Positions 28,525 to 62,190 are shown, counted from the stretch's first letter. The stretch: DNA of 64,000 nucleotides from Corbicula japonica (GCA_038501625.1 JAZAYU010000115.1:1022934-1086933); one strand, 5' to 3'. Notes: generated by a model from the sequence alone, not told the origin. A program made the numbers and translations.

Positions 28525-28607
28525 AAGTCTACCTGACTGTAGGGCAGACATCTATAAAAAGTCAGTTTTGTAAAATGGTTCTGTACTTGGAGTCGAATTA
28601 TTGAGAC
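28525..28607 (+). repeat. SINE-tail fragment
   Basis: It shares GGGCAGACATCTATAAAAAG and AGTCGAATTATTGAGAC with copies ending at 61852 and 63043. No tRNA-like head is visible here. Confidence 0.55.
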
Positions 28608-29096
28608 TTAAGTGATATGTGATATTGGCCCGGAAGAGCAATATTGGCCCGAGAGGTTTAATGTTTTCTATATTTGGTTGTATTTGCAAGAATGATAAAG
28701 CAAAGTCTTTACAAATGAACAGCTTTTGGTTTTATGTGCAATGTATAACTAGATCTAATGTGTTTATACAGAGATTTACTGTCTATTTATCGATAGCCTG
28801 ACTGCTGACGGCTTCCATCAAGGATGGGCAGAAAATTTTAGATAAAATAGATATTTGATATGAAAACTAGCTCAACAAGATGAGGCCAAAGAGTAGTAAC
28901 CCAGCCCGCAAACTGAGAATCAAAACTGAATGCGAATAAAAATTCTGTTCTATCATGATGCAAATTGTGTTCTTGTCATAGAAACAAGAAATCTGAGTTG
29001 TTGTGTTGTTGTTTTTTTTAAATATTTTTAACACCATAAGACTTTCTCAAACGAACCCACTTTGTAAAACATTGCATCTATTACTGTCAGTCGTTG

Positions 29097-30950
29097 TTAC
29101 AGACGTTACGGCCATTGTGTCGTCACCGGTCTCAAAATATCGACAGTCAGTAGACCGGTGTAACACAATGACGTTACGGCTAATGGCCGATACGACCCAG
29201 AATGGCGGACGTTACGGCCCAAAGTTAAAGTCAATACGGCGAAGCTTTAAGACCATATGGCGCAGATATCTTTAGCACGTCTGATTGATAAAGACGATAC
29301 GGCCCAAAGTTAAAGAAAATAAGACCCAGAGTTAAAAACAATACGGCCCAGAAGTAAGACGATTCGTCCCAGCATTAATTGAGACCATATGACCCAGATA
29401 TATTAAGCACGTCTCAAATCTATATGAAATAAAGCCCAGATACTTAAGGCCCTTTATACTAATAAATGTTTATTTTCTCCAAAAGCTTCCGACTGATATC
29501 GTGGGGGATACTTGCGAATTAATCATTTCAAACTCGATGTTCACACATTTTTTACGAGCACATAGACCAAAGAACAGTCGTCGGCATGTAAATTTTGAGC
29601 TATTTGAAAAAAGGTTTTATTTGTTGAAAACAACAAAGGAAAGTAAAAACAAGAAATATCTTTAAAAAAGATAAACGGCGTTGATGGAAAAGATTTATAT
29701 ATATAAGAAAGAAAGAAATACAGAGAGGCAAAGCAGACACAGTTTAGTTATTTTATTTTATTTGTTATAGCTGTTGACGAACCCTCCCTGCCTTCTTAGT
29801 ATGACTTAGAGATTAAGCGACCGAATCATGACAACTCATATGTTTATTGTAAGTGTCTTTCAAAAAAAAATGTTGAAGCTGTTGCAACAATTTCATACAG
29901 TGATAACAAGTCGATTAAAGAAGCAATTTATTCAGTTTCAATAAAATACCTCGTGTAGAGTGAGAATTCAAGATGAATAAATGTCCTTGAAATTTAATAA
30001 ATATAAATAATAACAGCCTGGTACAAGAGCGAAATCTACCAACTTTTACGTGTATTAACTTTAAAAAAAAGTGTCCATCCTGAGTATTGAACCCGGGGCC
30101 TCCGCTTGAGAGGCGAGAGTGTTAGCCACTACACTACAATGATCTTGTATTTCGTACTTGAAATTAACAATCAGTATCAAAGGAACTAGAAAGGAACCAG
30201 TAAGAATTAGAAATATCTACACTTCTCTTTCGTTTTACACGGTGTATTGTATGCAAGTGTTTACCTGACACCCAAGAATATTCCATATAATATTGTATTT
30301 AAGCCATCAATATTGACTTAACTGGTTACTTAAATCGTAAATATGTTTTTCCTCCAATACAACACCCACTAACAACCAATCGAAATAATCTATTTGATTT
30401 TTCCGCTGCATAATAATAAAAATCCCACTAGATACCTCTCCAGCCTGCTAGATGCCTCTCTGGTGTAAATAGCTACCAATCGAAATAGTTTATTTCATTT
30501 TCCCTCTGCATAATAAGAGAATACGAGTATTATTTACAACATTTCATTGGTCGAAAAACTAGGTCAAAAGTGAGCTTAGACAGCTAACGCCGAAAAATAC
30601 TGTGCCTTTTATTTTATTTCCTGAAAATAAAAATGGTTAACAAACAAAAAGTTATTTTATTTACTTTTTTTCCAAATTCATCAACAAGCGACCAGAAAAA
30701 TTCACTGCATGTGCTCATGCTATTATGTCGCATGCCGGATGTAGTTTATATTTTTCATGTTAACATTAGATCAGTGTGCTGACAGATATACAATCTAATC
30801 TAAAACATAGAAATCTAATAGTGTTCATTTTGTAAAACGGAATGAGAAACTATATTTAAATATTGGCCGTATCTCAAAGCTGGGCCGTAAGGTCTGCCAT
30901 TCTGGGTGGTATCGTCTGGGCCGTATCGGCGACGGGCCATATCGTCCCTT
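29097..30950. mobile_element. Unclassified element with repeated TACGGCCCA motifs
   Basis: The left part carries several GATACGGCCCAAAGTTAAAG-like repeats and an inner inverted repeat around GACGTTACGGCC/ACCGGT. The right end (30868-30950) has TGGGCCGTATC and TGGGCCGTAAG in the opposite orientation. This looks like a transposon with subterminal motif arrays; the boundaries are approximate and no target duplication was found. Confidence 0.45.
30078..30147 (-). repeat. tRNA-like sequence (SINE or tRNA pseudogene)
   Basis: The minus strand has AGTGTAGTGGCTAACACTC (A box) and CCCCGGGTTCAATAC (B box), with TCGCCTCTCAAGCGG in the anticodon-arm position. The acceptor stem pairs poorly, so a functional tRNA is unlikely. 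Confidence 0.5.
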
Positions 30951-31118
30951 AAGCGTTCTTTGTCCATCCACTCTACCACTTTACAACATTTTCTACCTGT
31001 TACTATCAAACTTGGCCTGTTTGTATTGATGATTTAAAGCCAAGTTCAAAAATTCTCATCTGGGGTAAAACAAATATGTCATAAATAAACATGAAACTTT
31101 GTTACCATATTATAGTAC

Positions 31119-31700
31119 AAAGCTTCCCTGTTTGTCCCACTTCGGAGAAGCGGTGGTATTTTGCATTGCATATATCTGCCCATCCGTCTGTAACCAGACC
31201 ATGTCCGACAAATAACTAGACATTGATTCCTTATATTTGGTGGGAAATTTGTCATGAAAGGTAGATGATCTTTATTGATTTTGAGGTCAAGGGTCAATGT
31301 CACAATGACTTCCAACACAAAAGACATTAGCCGATCAATAATTAGACAACAATTTCACCTATAGTCCTCATATTTGGAATTGAGGTTTGTCATCACATGT
31401 AGATGACCTCTATATATTTTGAGGTCAGGTCAAAGGTCAAGGTAACAAAGACTTCCACATAAAACCCTTGTCCGCCCAATAACTAGACGATTTGGCCAGG
31501 AGTCCTAAACTTTGGTACGGAGATTTTTCATCGCATGTAGATGACACAGGTAAAACGACATGGTGACTCCTAATACAAAAATCTTGTCTGACCAACAACA
31601 ACTATGTTCTTCAGATTTAGTTCAAAGGTTTGTCATCACGTTTAGAAGACCCCAGTTGATTTTGTGGTCAGTAGGTAGTCGAGTCCTTTTTCAATCAATA
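31119..31700 (-). repeat. Tandem-array element (~150-bp units)
   Basis: Three to four diverged units share TCACATGTAGATGACCTCTA, TTTTGAGGTCA and GACTTCCA blocks. A hairpin (GCTTCCCTGTTTG ... TTCGGAGAAGC) and a CATCCGTCTG tract at the low end suggest a minus-oriented Helitron-like array, like that at 10230-10740. Confidence 0.55.
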
Positions 31701-31820
31701 ACGGAAAAACCATCTGTCTTACATTGGTTCAACTTAGTAGGGAACAAAAAGAGGGGTCATCTGCACGTTATGATAGACCTCCCAATCTCCAACGGAGAAA
31801 ATGGAGACAAGAGTATACAT

Positions 31821-32240
31821 AGGGTGGCTATACCACGTGACTTTTTGGATGTCGCGAACACACAAAATCGCTTCAGGTTGGTTTTTGCTTATTTCCTAGT
31901 AATTTCTGGACCGATTTCGATCAGATAAAGAGCACCGTACTCCTGTTAAAAAGCATTTTCATCGACATTTAACCTCCATTCAAACGGCTGCCGTTTTCTC
32001 AAACATTCAAAGACAAATTTTATTTGAAAGTGTGAATTTGTCTTTGAATGTTTGAGAAAACGGCAGCCGATTGATAGTGGAGGTTAAATGTCGGTGAAAA
32101 TGCTTGTCAACAGGAGTACGGTGCTCTTTATCTGATCGAAATCGGTCCAGATATTACTGAGAATAAGCAAAAATTTACCTGAAACGGTAGATTTTGTGTT
32201 TGGGCGACACCGAAAAAGTCACGTGGTATATAGCCACCCT
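31821..32240. mobile_element. 420-bp hairpin element with ~195-bp arms
   Basis: It starts AGGGTGGCTATACCACGTGA and ends TCACGTGGTATATAGCCACCCT. The two arms match almost throughout (GATTTCGATCAGATAAAGAG, AACGGCTGCCGTTTTCTCAA), with only ~20 bases between them. No clean target duplication was found. RNA from either strand would fold into one long duplex. Confidence 0.88.
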
Positions 32241-32761
32241 GATACAAACGCTAGGGTGGTCATCTAGAAATTTCATGAAGTTTTTTTAGTTTACTATAAT
32301 CCCGAAGTAAATATTCTGCCCATAGTCTTCAATGAGGGTTTTAGTGAAAGTGCTTTGTTTTTAATAGACAGTACCTTCATTTCAAAACCAGATATCCTGA
32401 TAAGTTTATCTGTTGGGTTATTGTTTGATGACTCAAATAAACACTTAAGGATAGTTCAAGGGCAATAATTCTTGTGTAAATAGGCAAACTCCAACAATAT
32501 TTTGAGCAAAACATAAACACTAAAAATTACTGGTATTCCGATCACATCTAAAAACAAAATATATGACACACCAACAACACTATATACTTCTGCTGCTGGT
32601 GTAAAGAAACAAGAGGACACAGTTTCTTAGTGTGTGTAGTTTTTTTATGGAAAATACCTGAATGTAGCATTAATAACAATTCTGAGTCTATTTCTTATGT
32701 TTATTCATGATTCATCAATACTGTTTTGAAATGAATGGACAAGTAACTGACAGAATAAAGG

Positions 32762-32907
32762 TGCTAAGTTTATAAAACTGAGCATGGAACCCAGTCTCGA
32801 ATTTCAAGCATCTGATTGGCTGAAATAGCGACCTGTCGCCATTTAGGCCAATCAGCTGCTTGAGATTTAAGACTGGTTTCTAATCTCAGCTTTATAACCT
32901 TGGCACC
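32762..32907. mobile_element. MITE family A palindrome, copy 3
   Basis: GTGCTAAGTTTATAAAACTG at the left and TTTATAACCTTGGCACC at the right, with the usual central GGCGAC...GTCGCC hairpin. Confidence 0.88.
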
Positions 32908-33790
32908 AGGATATTGAGCTAATAATGCAAGTTGTGAGACTAACAAAGTTGTGTGAATAACAAATAAAATGGCAGCAGACCAGAATACTGAAAACAAAGA
33001 CACACCATCAAATCAAAACAGCTTTTAGGTCTATCACTGTTTTCACTGGTTTCCCAATACGAGGAAGCAGGACCTTTATTCCTGTTGCATGGCTGAAATA
33101 TCAGTTAAATTCTAGATAATTGAAAAATCCTTGCTGTCTTAAACTGGGTTAAATAAAAGTACTGAACTCGGCCTTCTTTCAGTTTGAGCATATATATCAT
33201 TGTTCGTGTTTTTAAATAAAAATTAATTTATGTAAAACAAATATCTACAACCTAATTGGACAATGCAAAATAGCATGCCAATTGGTGTCTACACCATCAC
33301 AGATGTGACAAATGCTGTGCTGAGCACTTAATGTGTTAATTACAGCAATCACCCCACAGACTATATGGGGAAAACATTGAACTCTATGATAACAGTTATG
33401 TCTAATGTATGTGTGTATTTTTTACCTGAAAATTACAAAATGGTGGGGTTTTCTTTAACTAAACTTCAAAATTCTACAGCAATTTACAATTTTATTTTAA
33501 ATTATCTTTATTTTCTAACACAAAAGTGATGGCAATGTTATAATGCCCAGTTAGAGACGAAAATAGAAACATACAAAAACTCAACAAGAAACAAAAGAAG
33601 TTACAACATCTTTCTGAGCAATTCAAAATAACTCTTGATGGTCTATTAACACATAGCCATCTAACACACATGCAAATGGCCACAGAATTTAAATTGTTTT
33701 GTAAGAATTGAATGCGTCTTACTGTAATGTATTATGATTGCTAGTGTGAAATTGTGTGGTTTTCAGTGAAGCGGCATTTTGGTGGGCTCT

Positions 33791-34000
33791 TAAATCCACT
33801 ACTCCAAAGGTATGCCTTTTATCACATTGGCAACTAGTATAGATCCGGATCTACACTGATCACTTCTTGGTCAGAAATAACTCAATGAATCTAACAGCAT
33901 ACTGTTTAAATCCATATCAGACTTAATCAGGATGTGCTGGCTGATCTGGATCTACAGAAATTGACCAGTGGTTTGGGTATCAGGTCTATTCCATGGAGCA
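33791..34000. mobile_element. MITE family B copy
   Basis: Core blocks TAGATCCGGATCTACACTGA and GCTGGCTGATCTGGATCTAC lie between degraded ends (CCACTACTCCAAAGGTATG; CTATTCCATGGAGCAA). Confidence 0.65.
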
Positions 34001-34105
34001 ACATATTAATTTGTGGTTTGAAATTTTCTAACGCTAAAATTATGTCAAGTTCTATATTTCTTAAGAATTTCAAAACTGTGGATTGATCTGGCCATGAAAT
34101 CAATG

Positions 34106-34243
34106 GAGGTTATAAAACTGAGGTTGGAAACCAGCCTCAAATCTCAAGCATCTGATTAGCTGAAACGGCGACTGGTTGCCATTTTAGCCAATCAGATGCT
34201 CGAGATTTGAGACTGGTTTCCAAGCTCAGTTTTATAACCTTGG
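34106..34243. mobile_element. MITE family A palindrome, copy 4
   Basis: GAGGTTATAAAACTGAGGTT through the mirrored CTCAGTTTTATAACCTTGG, with the central GGCGACTGGTTGCC. It directly abuts the next family B copy. Confidence 0.88.
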
Positions 34244-34248
34244 ACACA

Positions 34249-34451
34249 GTACCCCTTAGGATGGGATATGTCTGTTATCCAACTGGAGAACAGTGTAGAT
34301 ACAAATCAGCTGAAACATCAGTGCCATCTGATCAGGATCTGCACTGTTCCCTTTTTTGAAAATGTGATTAAATCTGAACGAGATACAATCTGTGTAGATC
34401 CAAATCAGATGTCATGTCTGTAAACCTGTATTATATGGAGCAAAGGGTTAA
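34249..34451. mobile_element. MITE family B copy
   Basis: The core GTAGATACAAATCAGCTGAA and CATCTGATCAGGATCTGCAC is followed by the right TIR ATATGGAGCAAAGGG and TTAA. The left TIR is altered (CCCCTTAGGATGGG). Confidence 0.65.
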
Positions 34452-35159
34452 TGAATTCACAGCATTATATATAGCCATGACAGTTATGACATTACAGTAC
34501 AAGGTCAATGTACATAAATATTTACTTAGGTTGCAATATATATTTTTGCTTGCAGTAATTACAACAGATAAAACTAGTTCATGAAATTTTAATGACAGCA
34601 TTGTTTTATATTTTTAAATACCTTCTTAATATAATCAATACAAATATTCTGATAAAAATACTCATTACACAGGAAAAAAGTTTCCATATAACTGTGATGG
34701 AAGATGCCTATCGGAAGTTAACCAATCAACTGTGGCCACTAATAACACACATATTATTTTAATACAGTTACCCCATTCTCTGGATGAGTTATGTTATGCT
34801 CCAAGCAATAACAATGAATCATATGACATATTAACAACAATGTAAATGAAAAGTCAATAAATTACTTTAATTCAACAACGCTCTAGTACAAAACATAAAA
34901 ATTCATACAGGCGTATTATCTTCAATACACACAGATAAAATCACTTAAGATTTCCTATACACACTTTGTACAAATCGAAAATAAACATATTTACACAATG
35001 AATGATATTTTTTTACACCAAGAAATATCAAAATTAACAGTCTGCAACAAGTTATAAGAGCACTCTCACTCCAATACCTGCTCAATTCAATTAGTTGCAA
35101 TGACTTTTTTGAAACAGGACTGTTATATTAATAATAAATTAGGTAGACTGCAGCAATTT

Positions 35160-35391
35160 AACCCTTTCCTCCATACACACCTTTTTTGCTTGGGCAAACA
35201 GTGTAGATCCAGATCAGCTGGCACAAAGATGCCATCTGATCAGGATCTGCAGTTTGCTTTTTGATTTGTTAGGTTATTTTGTCCAAAATGCTACCAGTGC
35301 AGATCCTGATCAGACGGCACGAACATGCCAACTGATCTGGATCTTCACTGGTCGCACTGCGTAAACATGCGTACATATGGAGGAAAGGGTT
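35160..35391. mobile_element. MITE family B copy (best preserved)
   Basis: AACCCTTTCCTCCATACACA at the left and CATATGGAGGAAAGGGTT at the right, with TTAA at both borders. The two inner cores (GATCCAGATCAGCTGGCACA...CATCTGATCAGGATCTGC and its inverted partner) are intact. It can serve as the family reference. Confidence 0.88.
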
Positions 35392-35625
35392 AATGGACAC
35401 AGCCATCTTTGAAAAATTAAGCCAAACAAAATCTTGAACAACCAAAATCAAAGTTTCATCCAAGACACATCTATTCTTTGCAATACATGTATTCAGATGA
35501 CACCAGCAATTCAAATATTTGCATTTTATGTTGGTATGAACACTAAAGATAATTAGTCAAACCATGCAAGAAAAGAACATGTATTAATATTTTATTTGTG
35601 TAAATTTCTGTATGGCAAAACATTT

Positions 35626-35872
35626 GAACCCTTTACTCCATAGATAAAGCTTTTATTTCATGGGCGAACAGTTTAGACCCAGATCAGCTGGCATATCTGT
35701 GCTGCCTGATCAGCATTTAAACTGTTTGCCTTTTAATTTAGCGGTATAAGTTATTTCATACCAAGATGCAACAAGCGCAGATCCATATCTGATGGCACAG
35801 ATCTGCTGGCTAATCTGGATCTACACTGGTGGTACATGCATTCAAAACCATATAAATGGAGGAAACGATAAG
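35626..35872. mobile_element. MITE family B copy
   Basis: AACCCTTTACTCCATAGATA at the left, ATAAATGGAGGAAACGATAA at the right; both cores are present. The border tetranucleotides have mutated. Confidence 0.8.
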
Positions 35873-36344
35873 TAATTGTAAAGTTATCATTGGAGAAACC
35901 CAGAATGTTTTGAACTCTGGATCATTGCATGTTTTGAACTATGGATCATGTCTGATCACACATTTATAGTTAAACACTTCCACAACAAAGAATTTTCCCA
36001 AAGTCATTAAGGACTGGTAACGTTGGTTATCTGTTTTGTATAAAAGCATTGAATATATTTCATTTAATTAAAGTAAACTGTCATCCTATCACTCTCCTAC
36101 AAAAAAAACAACAAAATAAAATTAAACAAACCCAAGAAGCAAGCTAATTCATCACTTCAGTGCAAAATCAGTACAACATCTTATTTCAATCGTACTTAAG
36201 CTGGTTTTGCACTAAGGTGTACTACAACATATTTAAAAACAAAGGTTTCTAAAGGATGCGATTTTTGTTTGAACGATCATCTAAATCTAGCTCTGCAGAT
36301 TATTATACAGTCTCCTTCGAAATCAGTGCTACAATCTATTTTTA

Positions 36345-36695
36345 CCCTTTACTTCATATATATACTTAAAGAAAGAATAAACGCAACTATTTTCATCCTA
36401 AAATATCCTAAGTGCTTAAGGAAGTTGTGTTTCTAATTTCTTTAACTACATATAATTATTAATATACTTAAAGAAATTAGAAATGCAACTTCTTTGAACA
36501 CGAAATATATTTTGTGTTTAATGAAGCTGTGTTTCTAAATTATTTAAGTATAGAAACATATTTTATTGCAAGTACAACCATTGCACATGTAGATCCAGAT
36601 CAGATGGCACATCTGTACCATCTGATGAGGATCTACTGTTTACTTCTTAATGAATCTAAATGTGATGTGCCAGCTGATCTGGATCTGCAAAAGTA
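36345..36695. mobile_element. MITE family B copy interrupted by an AT-rich inverted repeat
   Basis: The left TIR ACCCTTTACTTCATATATAT is separated from the core (GTAGATCCAGATCAGATGGC) by about 200 bp. That insert contains inverted CTTAAAGAAATTAGAAATGC / GTGTTTCTAATTTCTTTAA blocks, probably a second small element. Confidence 0.6.
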
Positions 36696-36980
36696 AAATG
36701 TTAAACATTACTAGTGTTTCAACATCACATGTGCCAAAAATATTATCTTTTATATGACACTGTTTGGTATTTCTATTATTTGACAAATGAAATAATTTGA
36801 AAAAAAAAATGAATGTGAAGGTGAATTATAATCAAAAAAATAAGAGCTTTTATTATTGAGGATTAGTAGTCATTAATAATGTAATTATGCAATAAACATC
36901 TAAAACTTTTAATACAATACAAAGCCAAAGTAATGTTAAGCTATACAGAAGCACCAAAAGCATCATTAACAAGATGTTTT

Positions 36981-37181
36981 AACCCTTTCCTCCATATATA
37001 CGCATTTGTGACCAGTGTAGATCCAGATCAGCCGGCACATCCAAGCCATCTGATCAGGATCTGCACTGGTCACATTTTGGTCAGAAATAACCTAGTGAAT
37101 AAAAAAGTGAACAGTTAAGATCCTGATCAGACAGCAAGGATTCGCACATGCAATAATGGTGTGTATATAGAGGAAAGGATT
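36981..37181. mobile_element. MITE family B copy
   Basis: AACCCTTTCCTCCATATATA and TATATAGAGGAAAGGATT with TTAA on both sides. It is slightly shorter than the reference copy (201 bp). Confidence 0.82.
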
Positions 37182-37221
37182 AATAGCTGGACTGATCAAA
37201 ATATTTTCTCTGGTTTTACCT

Positions 37222-37310
37222 TAAAAGTGCACAGTATCAACCATGATCTGACAGAGGATGTGCAGGCTGATCAGGGTCTGCACTGGTTGCACAAGATGGG
37301 TTAATTAATA
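37222..37310. mobile_element. MITE family B fragment
   Basis: Only an internal block (GTGCAGGCTGATCAGGGTCT, GCACTGGTTGCA) and a GGGTTAATT end remain. Confidence 0.5.
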
Positions 37311-37680
37311 GCGTTTGATACTTTGCATGCCCTTTTTCATTTAGTGCTCCAACCATAATAAGAATATATTATTACACTTTTAAATACTGACAGATTTAAT
37401 GATACTTCATTGCTATATCTATTGCCTGAAGTAGCAGATGCTTCTTTTATATTAAGTGCTGAATCTAAAAATGTCCTACAATAAAAGAGCAAAAAGTAGA
37501 GATGCATATTTGGACTGCCTATTATTAAATTTAAATTGCAATCAAAGTTAAATGTTCAAGTCCTTTAGACATTTAGAGCATCATCTGTGGCAAAGCTGAC
37601 ATGCCATGTTGGAGAGTTTGACTTCATCGACCTAGGCAAACCAGTTTGTACTACTTTCAACGCAGACACTCATCCCAGTA

Positions 37681-37757
37681 TGCCTGCTGTCTTCCTTTGT
37701 TATAGATCCTTGATGAAAGTCTGCCAGCTGTCTTCCTTTGTTATAGATCCTTGATGA
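37681..37757. repeat. ~38-bp tandem duplication
   Basis: CTGTCTTCCTTTGTTATAGA with TCCTTGATGA occurs twice in direct tandem with almost no divergence, so it looks recent. It lies in the probable CUL1 3' UTR or just downstream. Confidence 0.85.
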
Positions 37758-37936
37758 GAAACAAACATGTTTTCTCAATGTTTCAATATGAAGCAAGTCC
37801 CAAAGTACCAGACTATAAACATAATGTCAGGAAACACTGTCCCCAACTACCTGTTTAGGGTAGGCATACCCCAACTTCTAAAGCACATATTTCCATAAAT
37901 TGTTTAAATAGCTGAGAACACCATCTGTAGTCAACC

Positions 37937-37942
37937 TTTATT
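37937..37942 (-). terminator. Candidate CUL1 polyadenylation signal
   Basis: AATAAA on the minus strand about 275 bases past the CUL1 stop. Other AATAAA copies lie further downstream (such as 36849-36854), so the true 3' end is uncertain. Confidence 0.35.
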
Positions 37943-38214
37943 CAAGTGAAAGCACAATCTTTATCTGCTCAGCACTTTAACAATAGCCACATTTGTATGT
38001 AAGAAAAGCACAGTCACTTTCTATCCAACACTGAGAGTGCTACCAAAGTGCAAAATCTGTGACCGAAGTCAGCAAGGTATCTTCTAAATGAAGACAACTT
38101 GTCCACAGGCTACTGTTGTGTCCCCAAAGGCTTAGTCTGGCAGATATACAGCAAAGGGACATAATACCTGAAGCCAGTGTTTCTTTGTTTAACATCACAG
38201 TAAAGCTTTTACAA

Positions 38215-59724
<21,510 letters not shown>

Positions 59725-59878
59725 GATTATGACAAGTCAACACTCCTTTAACACTATATCAAAATCTGTTTTAAATACTGCTAATAGTACTGGTACCGAT
59801 TAGTTTTATTTCTACCAGTTATTTATCTGGTTTTATTTCTATGCTGCTCTGTGTTCATTCATGACTGTAATATTTCCT

Positions 59879-60360
59879 GAAAACGAAAACAAAATGCAGT
59901 TGTAATAACCCAATTGCCAATGACAAGAAACAAGGATAAATTTGGGAGGATGAATAAAATGTTTTGTCAGTGAAAGAAATTATTTAAGAAACTTCTTCAA
60001 TACTTTGCTGTTGATAGTCTCTCTTTCCTAATACAGTTCATGTTTCAATCAATCTCATGCACAGATATATATCCTATTATTGGTGGTTTTCTTGGTGAAA
60101 ACTGAAGGGGTTAGAGTGCCAGTCAATGTCCACAAACTTGTAACAGGGAAACGCACAAATCACGGGCTTAAATTGAAGTAAACCAGAATGGATTGATAGA
60201 AAACCTGGCAGGAATTATGCAAGTGATAGGCGACTCATTATGTCATACTGATATCACATTAATTATGAACGAAATCGTATCAAATGCATCATCTTTGCTT
60301 ATTTCATCACACCAAAAAGCTCAGTGCCACAGCGAAAATGGCGGACGCACAGATGAACCC
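59879..60360 (-). promoter_or_regulatory. Probable CUL1 5' UTR acceptor and promoter region
   Basis: On the minus strand TTCGTTTTCAG|GAAATATT at 59879 is a plausible 5' UTR acceptor upstream of the ATG at 59724. At 60333-60346 GTCCGCCATTTTCG forms a YY1-type site, common at the start of housekeeping genes. No TATA box was seen. The start site is inferred only. Confidence 0.4.
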
Positions 60361-60412
60361 TTACACTCCAGCAACTTTCAATAATTATGATATCAGACGA
60401 AGTACTGTTTAG
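60338..60412 (+). other. Short divergent open frame at the CUL1 promoter
   Basis: A 24-codon frame beginning MADAQMNPYTPATFNNYD starts in an AAAATGGCGGAC context, a good start signal, on the strand opposite to CUL1. It ends at TAG, but a weak donor (GAA|GTACTG) lies nine bases before the stop, so it could be a first coding exon of an unrecognised divergent gene. No downstream exon was identified. Confidence 0.25.
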
Positions 60413-60964
60413 TCGAACAAGTATTTTTCACTCATCGTAGTTACTTACATCTGTAATTTTGTGACAAATGAGGTTTTATTTCATTGTTTTAGAAACCAAC
60501 TTCTTTCTTCTGACTCAAATCTCGAACATCATCTCGTTCGATACGGGATTCGGAAATATTAACGAATACATCTCTTAGAACAGAATCACATTCGGCTCCT
60601 GTCTAGATTGTTTCACTAAGCATGATCTAGCCTGGATTCCAGGCGATGAAGTATTTTGTTTTTATTAATTCTCCAACTAATTATCTTGAGCTAGTCTACA
60701 TCTCTATCTGAACTATCTGATAATTCAGACATCTCTCTCAATGCAGTATAATAGAAAATAGACTGGCTACAATAACTGTCTGTTATGATGTATAAAATAT
60801 AAATAAAAAGACAAAACAAACTAATTATCAGACTAGTGGCTAGTCTAAGCATGATCCTACTTCAGTATTCAAGGTGTATTTACTGATAACGACTGATCCA
60901 GTCTAGTTCCTGACATACCAATGTTAAAAATGATATAATGTGCTTATGTAAAGCGTTGATAGAG

Positions 60965-61350
60965 CAGGGGGTCTGGACAACGTCTTTGGTTTTTGCGGAA
61001 AAGTAAGTGAGGGACATAGGTAAAAGAACGGCATATTTTGACTAAAAACACAGATTCAAGTCACGCAATTTTCTATTTTCACTTTGTAAACAAACAGTCT
61101 TTCAGTTTATACATTCAATAACTTTTTTGTTAAGTACTCTAGAAACATAGGTTGAAAAACCGAGTGGAGCTTACACATCTGGCCTCCGGGTAGGCGTACT
61201 TATATTTCGATAACAGTGATTTAAACCTACTTACGAGGTCAAAATATCTCCAGAAATGCACATACTAACGAAATATTCCGCCATTTTGTTCCGCACCGAA
61301 CATGTCCCTCACTTACTTTTCCGCAAAAACCAAATACTTTGGACCCCCTG
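60965..61350. mobile_element. MITE with ~50-bp TIRs and 5-bp target duplication
   Basis: CAGGGGGTCTGGACAA ... TTTGCGGAAAAGTAAGTGAG at the left mirrors CTCACTTACTTTTCCGCAAA ... GGACCCCCTG at the right. TAGAG flanks both ends (60960-60964 and 61351-61355). It is 386 bp with no coding capacity. Confidence 0.88.
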
Positions 61351-61539
61351 TAGAGGAAACGTGAGGACATGACGAACTACCATTCACACAATAAATTGCA
61401 ATTGTGCGGGGCGGGGTTTCTCTATTCTATGTAGCCCCATTAATTACACTGGAACCTGGACAATTTACCGTATTTTCTGGACCACTGTATAATTTATTGC
61501 CTTGAGACTGATACTATCTTTTGATGGTTTAAATGTTAT

Positions 61540-62190
61540 AATTTGAAACTGAGACTAAGAAACTGAAAAATCATGCTGGGCACTGCATCATATAGTAAGA
61601 AACTGAAAAATTATATTGCTGAAAACTCGTGATACCCGAACACTACAACGACGTATGACCTGTAAAATCATGATACCTTAACAATACAATTAGTACAAAC
61701 TGAAAACTTATGGTGGACCCTACAACTAGCCCAACTATTGGTGCGCAACAAGGGCTTTTCGGTATATAAGATGGTCGCCCTTCGTAAAGGACAGACATCT
61801 GTAAAATGTCAGTATGATGATAGGTCTGTGCATGCAGTCGAATTATTGAGACTAACCCTACAACATAATATGAACGTGACCACTACAACATAGTACAAAC
61901 TGAAAACTCATGGTGCAACCTACAACATAATATAAACTGAAAACTCATGGTAAGTGAATACTCAAACATAGTAAAAACTGAAAACTTATGGTTCGTGAAC
62001 ACTACAATATAGTACAAACTGAAAATTCATGGTGGGTCCTTCAACACAATATGAATGAAAACTCATGGCACCTTGACCCTACAACGCTGTATGACCTGAA
62101 AACTGATGGTACGTGAGCACTACAATACAGTACAAACTGAAACCTCATGGTGGGCCCTACAACATAATATGAACTGAAAACTCATGGCGG
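61540..62190. repeat. Minisatellite with ~40-45-bp units
   Basis: Units of the form CTACAACATAATATGAACTG followed by AAAACTCATGGT recur about a dozen times with moderate divergence. The array is broken once by a SINE-like fragment near 61766-61852. Confidence 0.85.
61766..61852 (+). repeat. SINE-tail fragment inside the minisatellite
   Basis: AAGGACAGACATCTGTAAAA and GCAGTCGAATTATTGAGAC match the tails at 28525-28607 and near 63043. It interrupts the minisatellite. Confidence 0.6.

Noticed and set aside
30078..30147. Functional tRNA gene
   Set aside because: A and B boxes are present but the acceptor stem does not pair and no terminator T-run follows.
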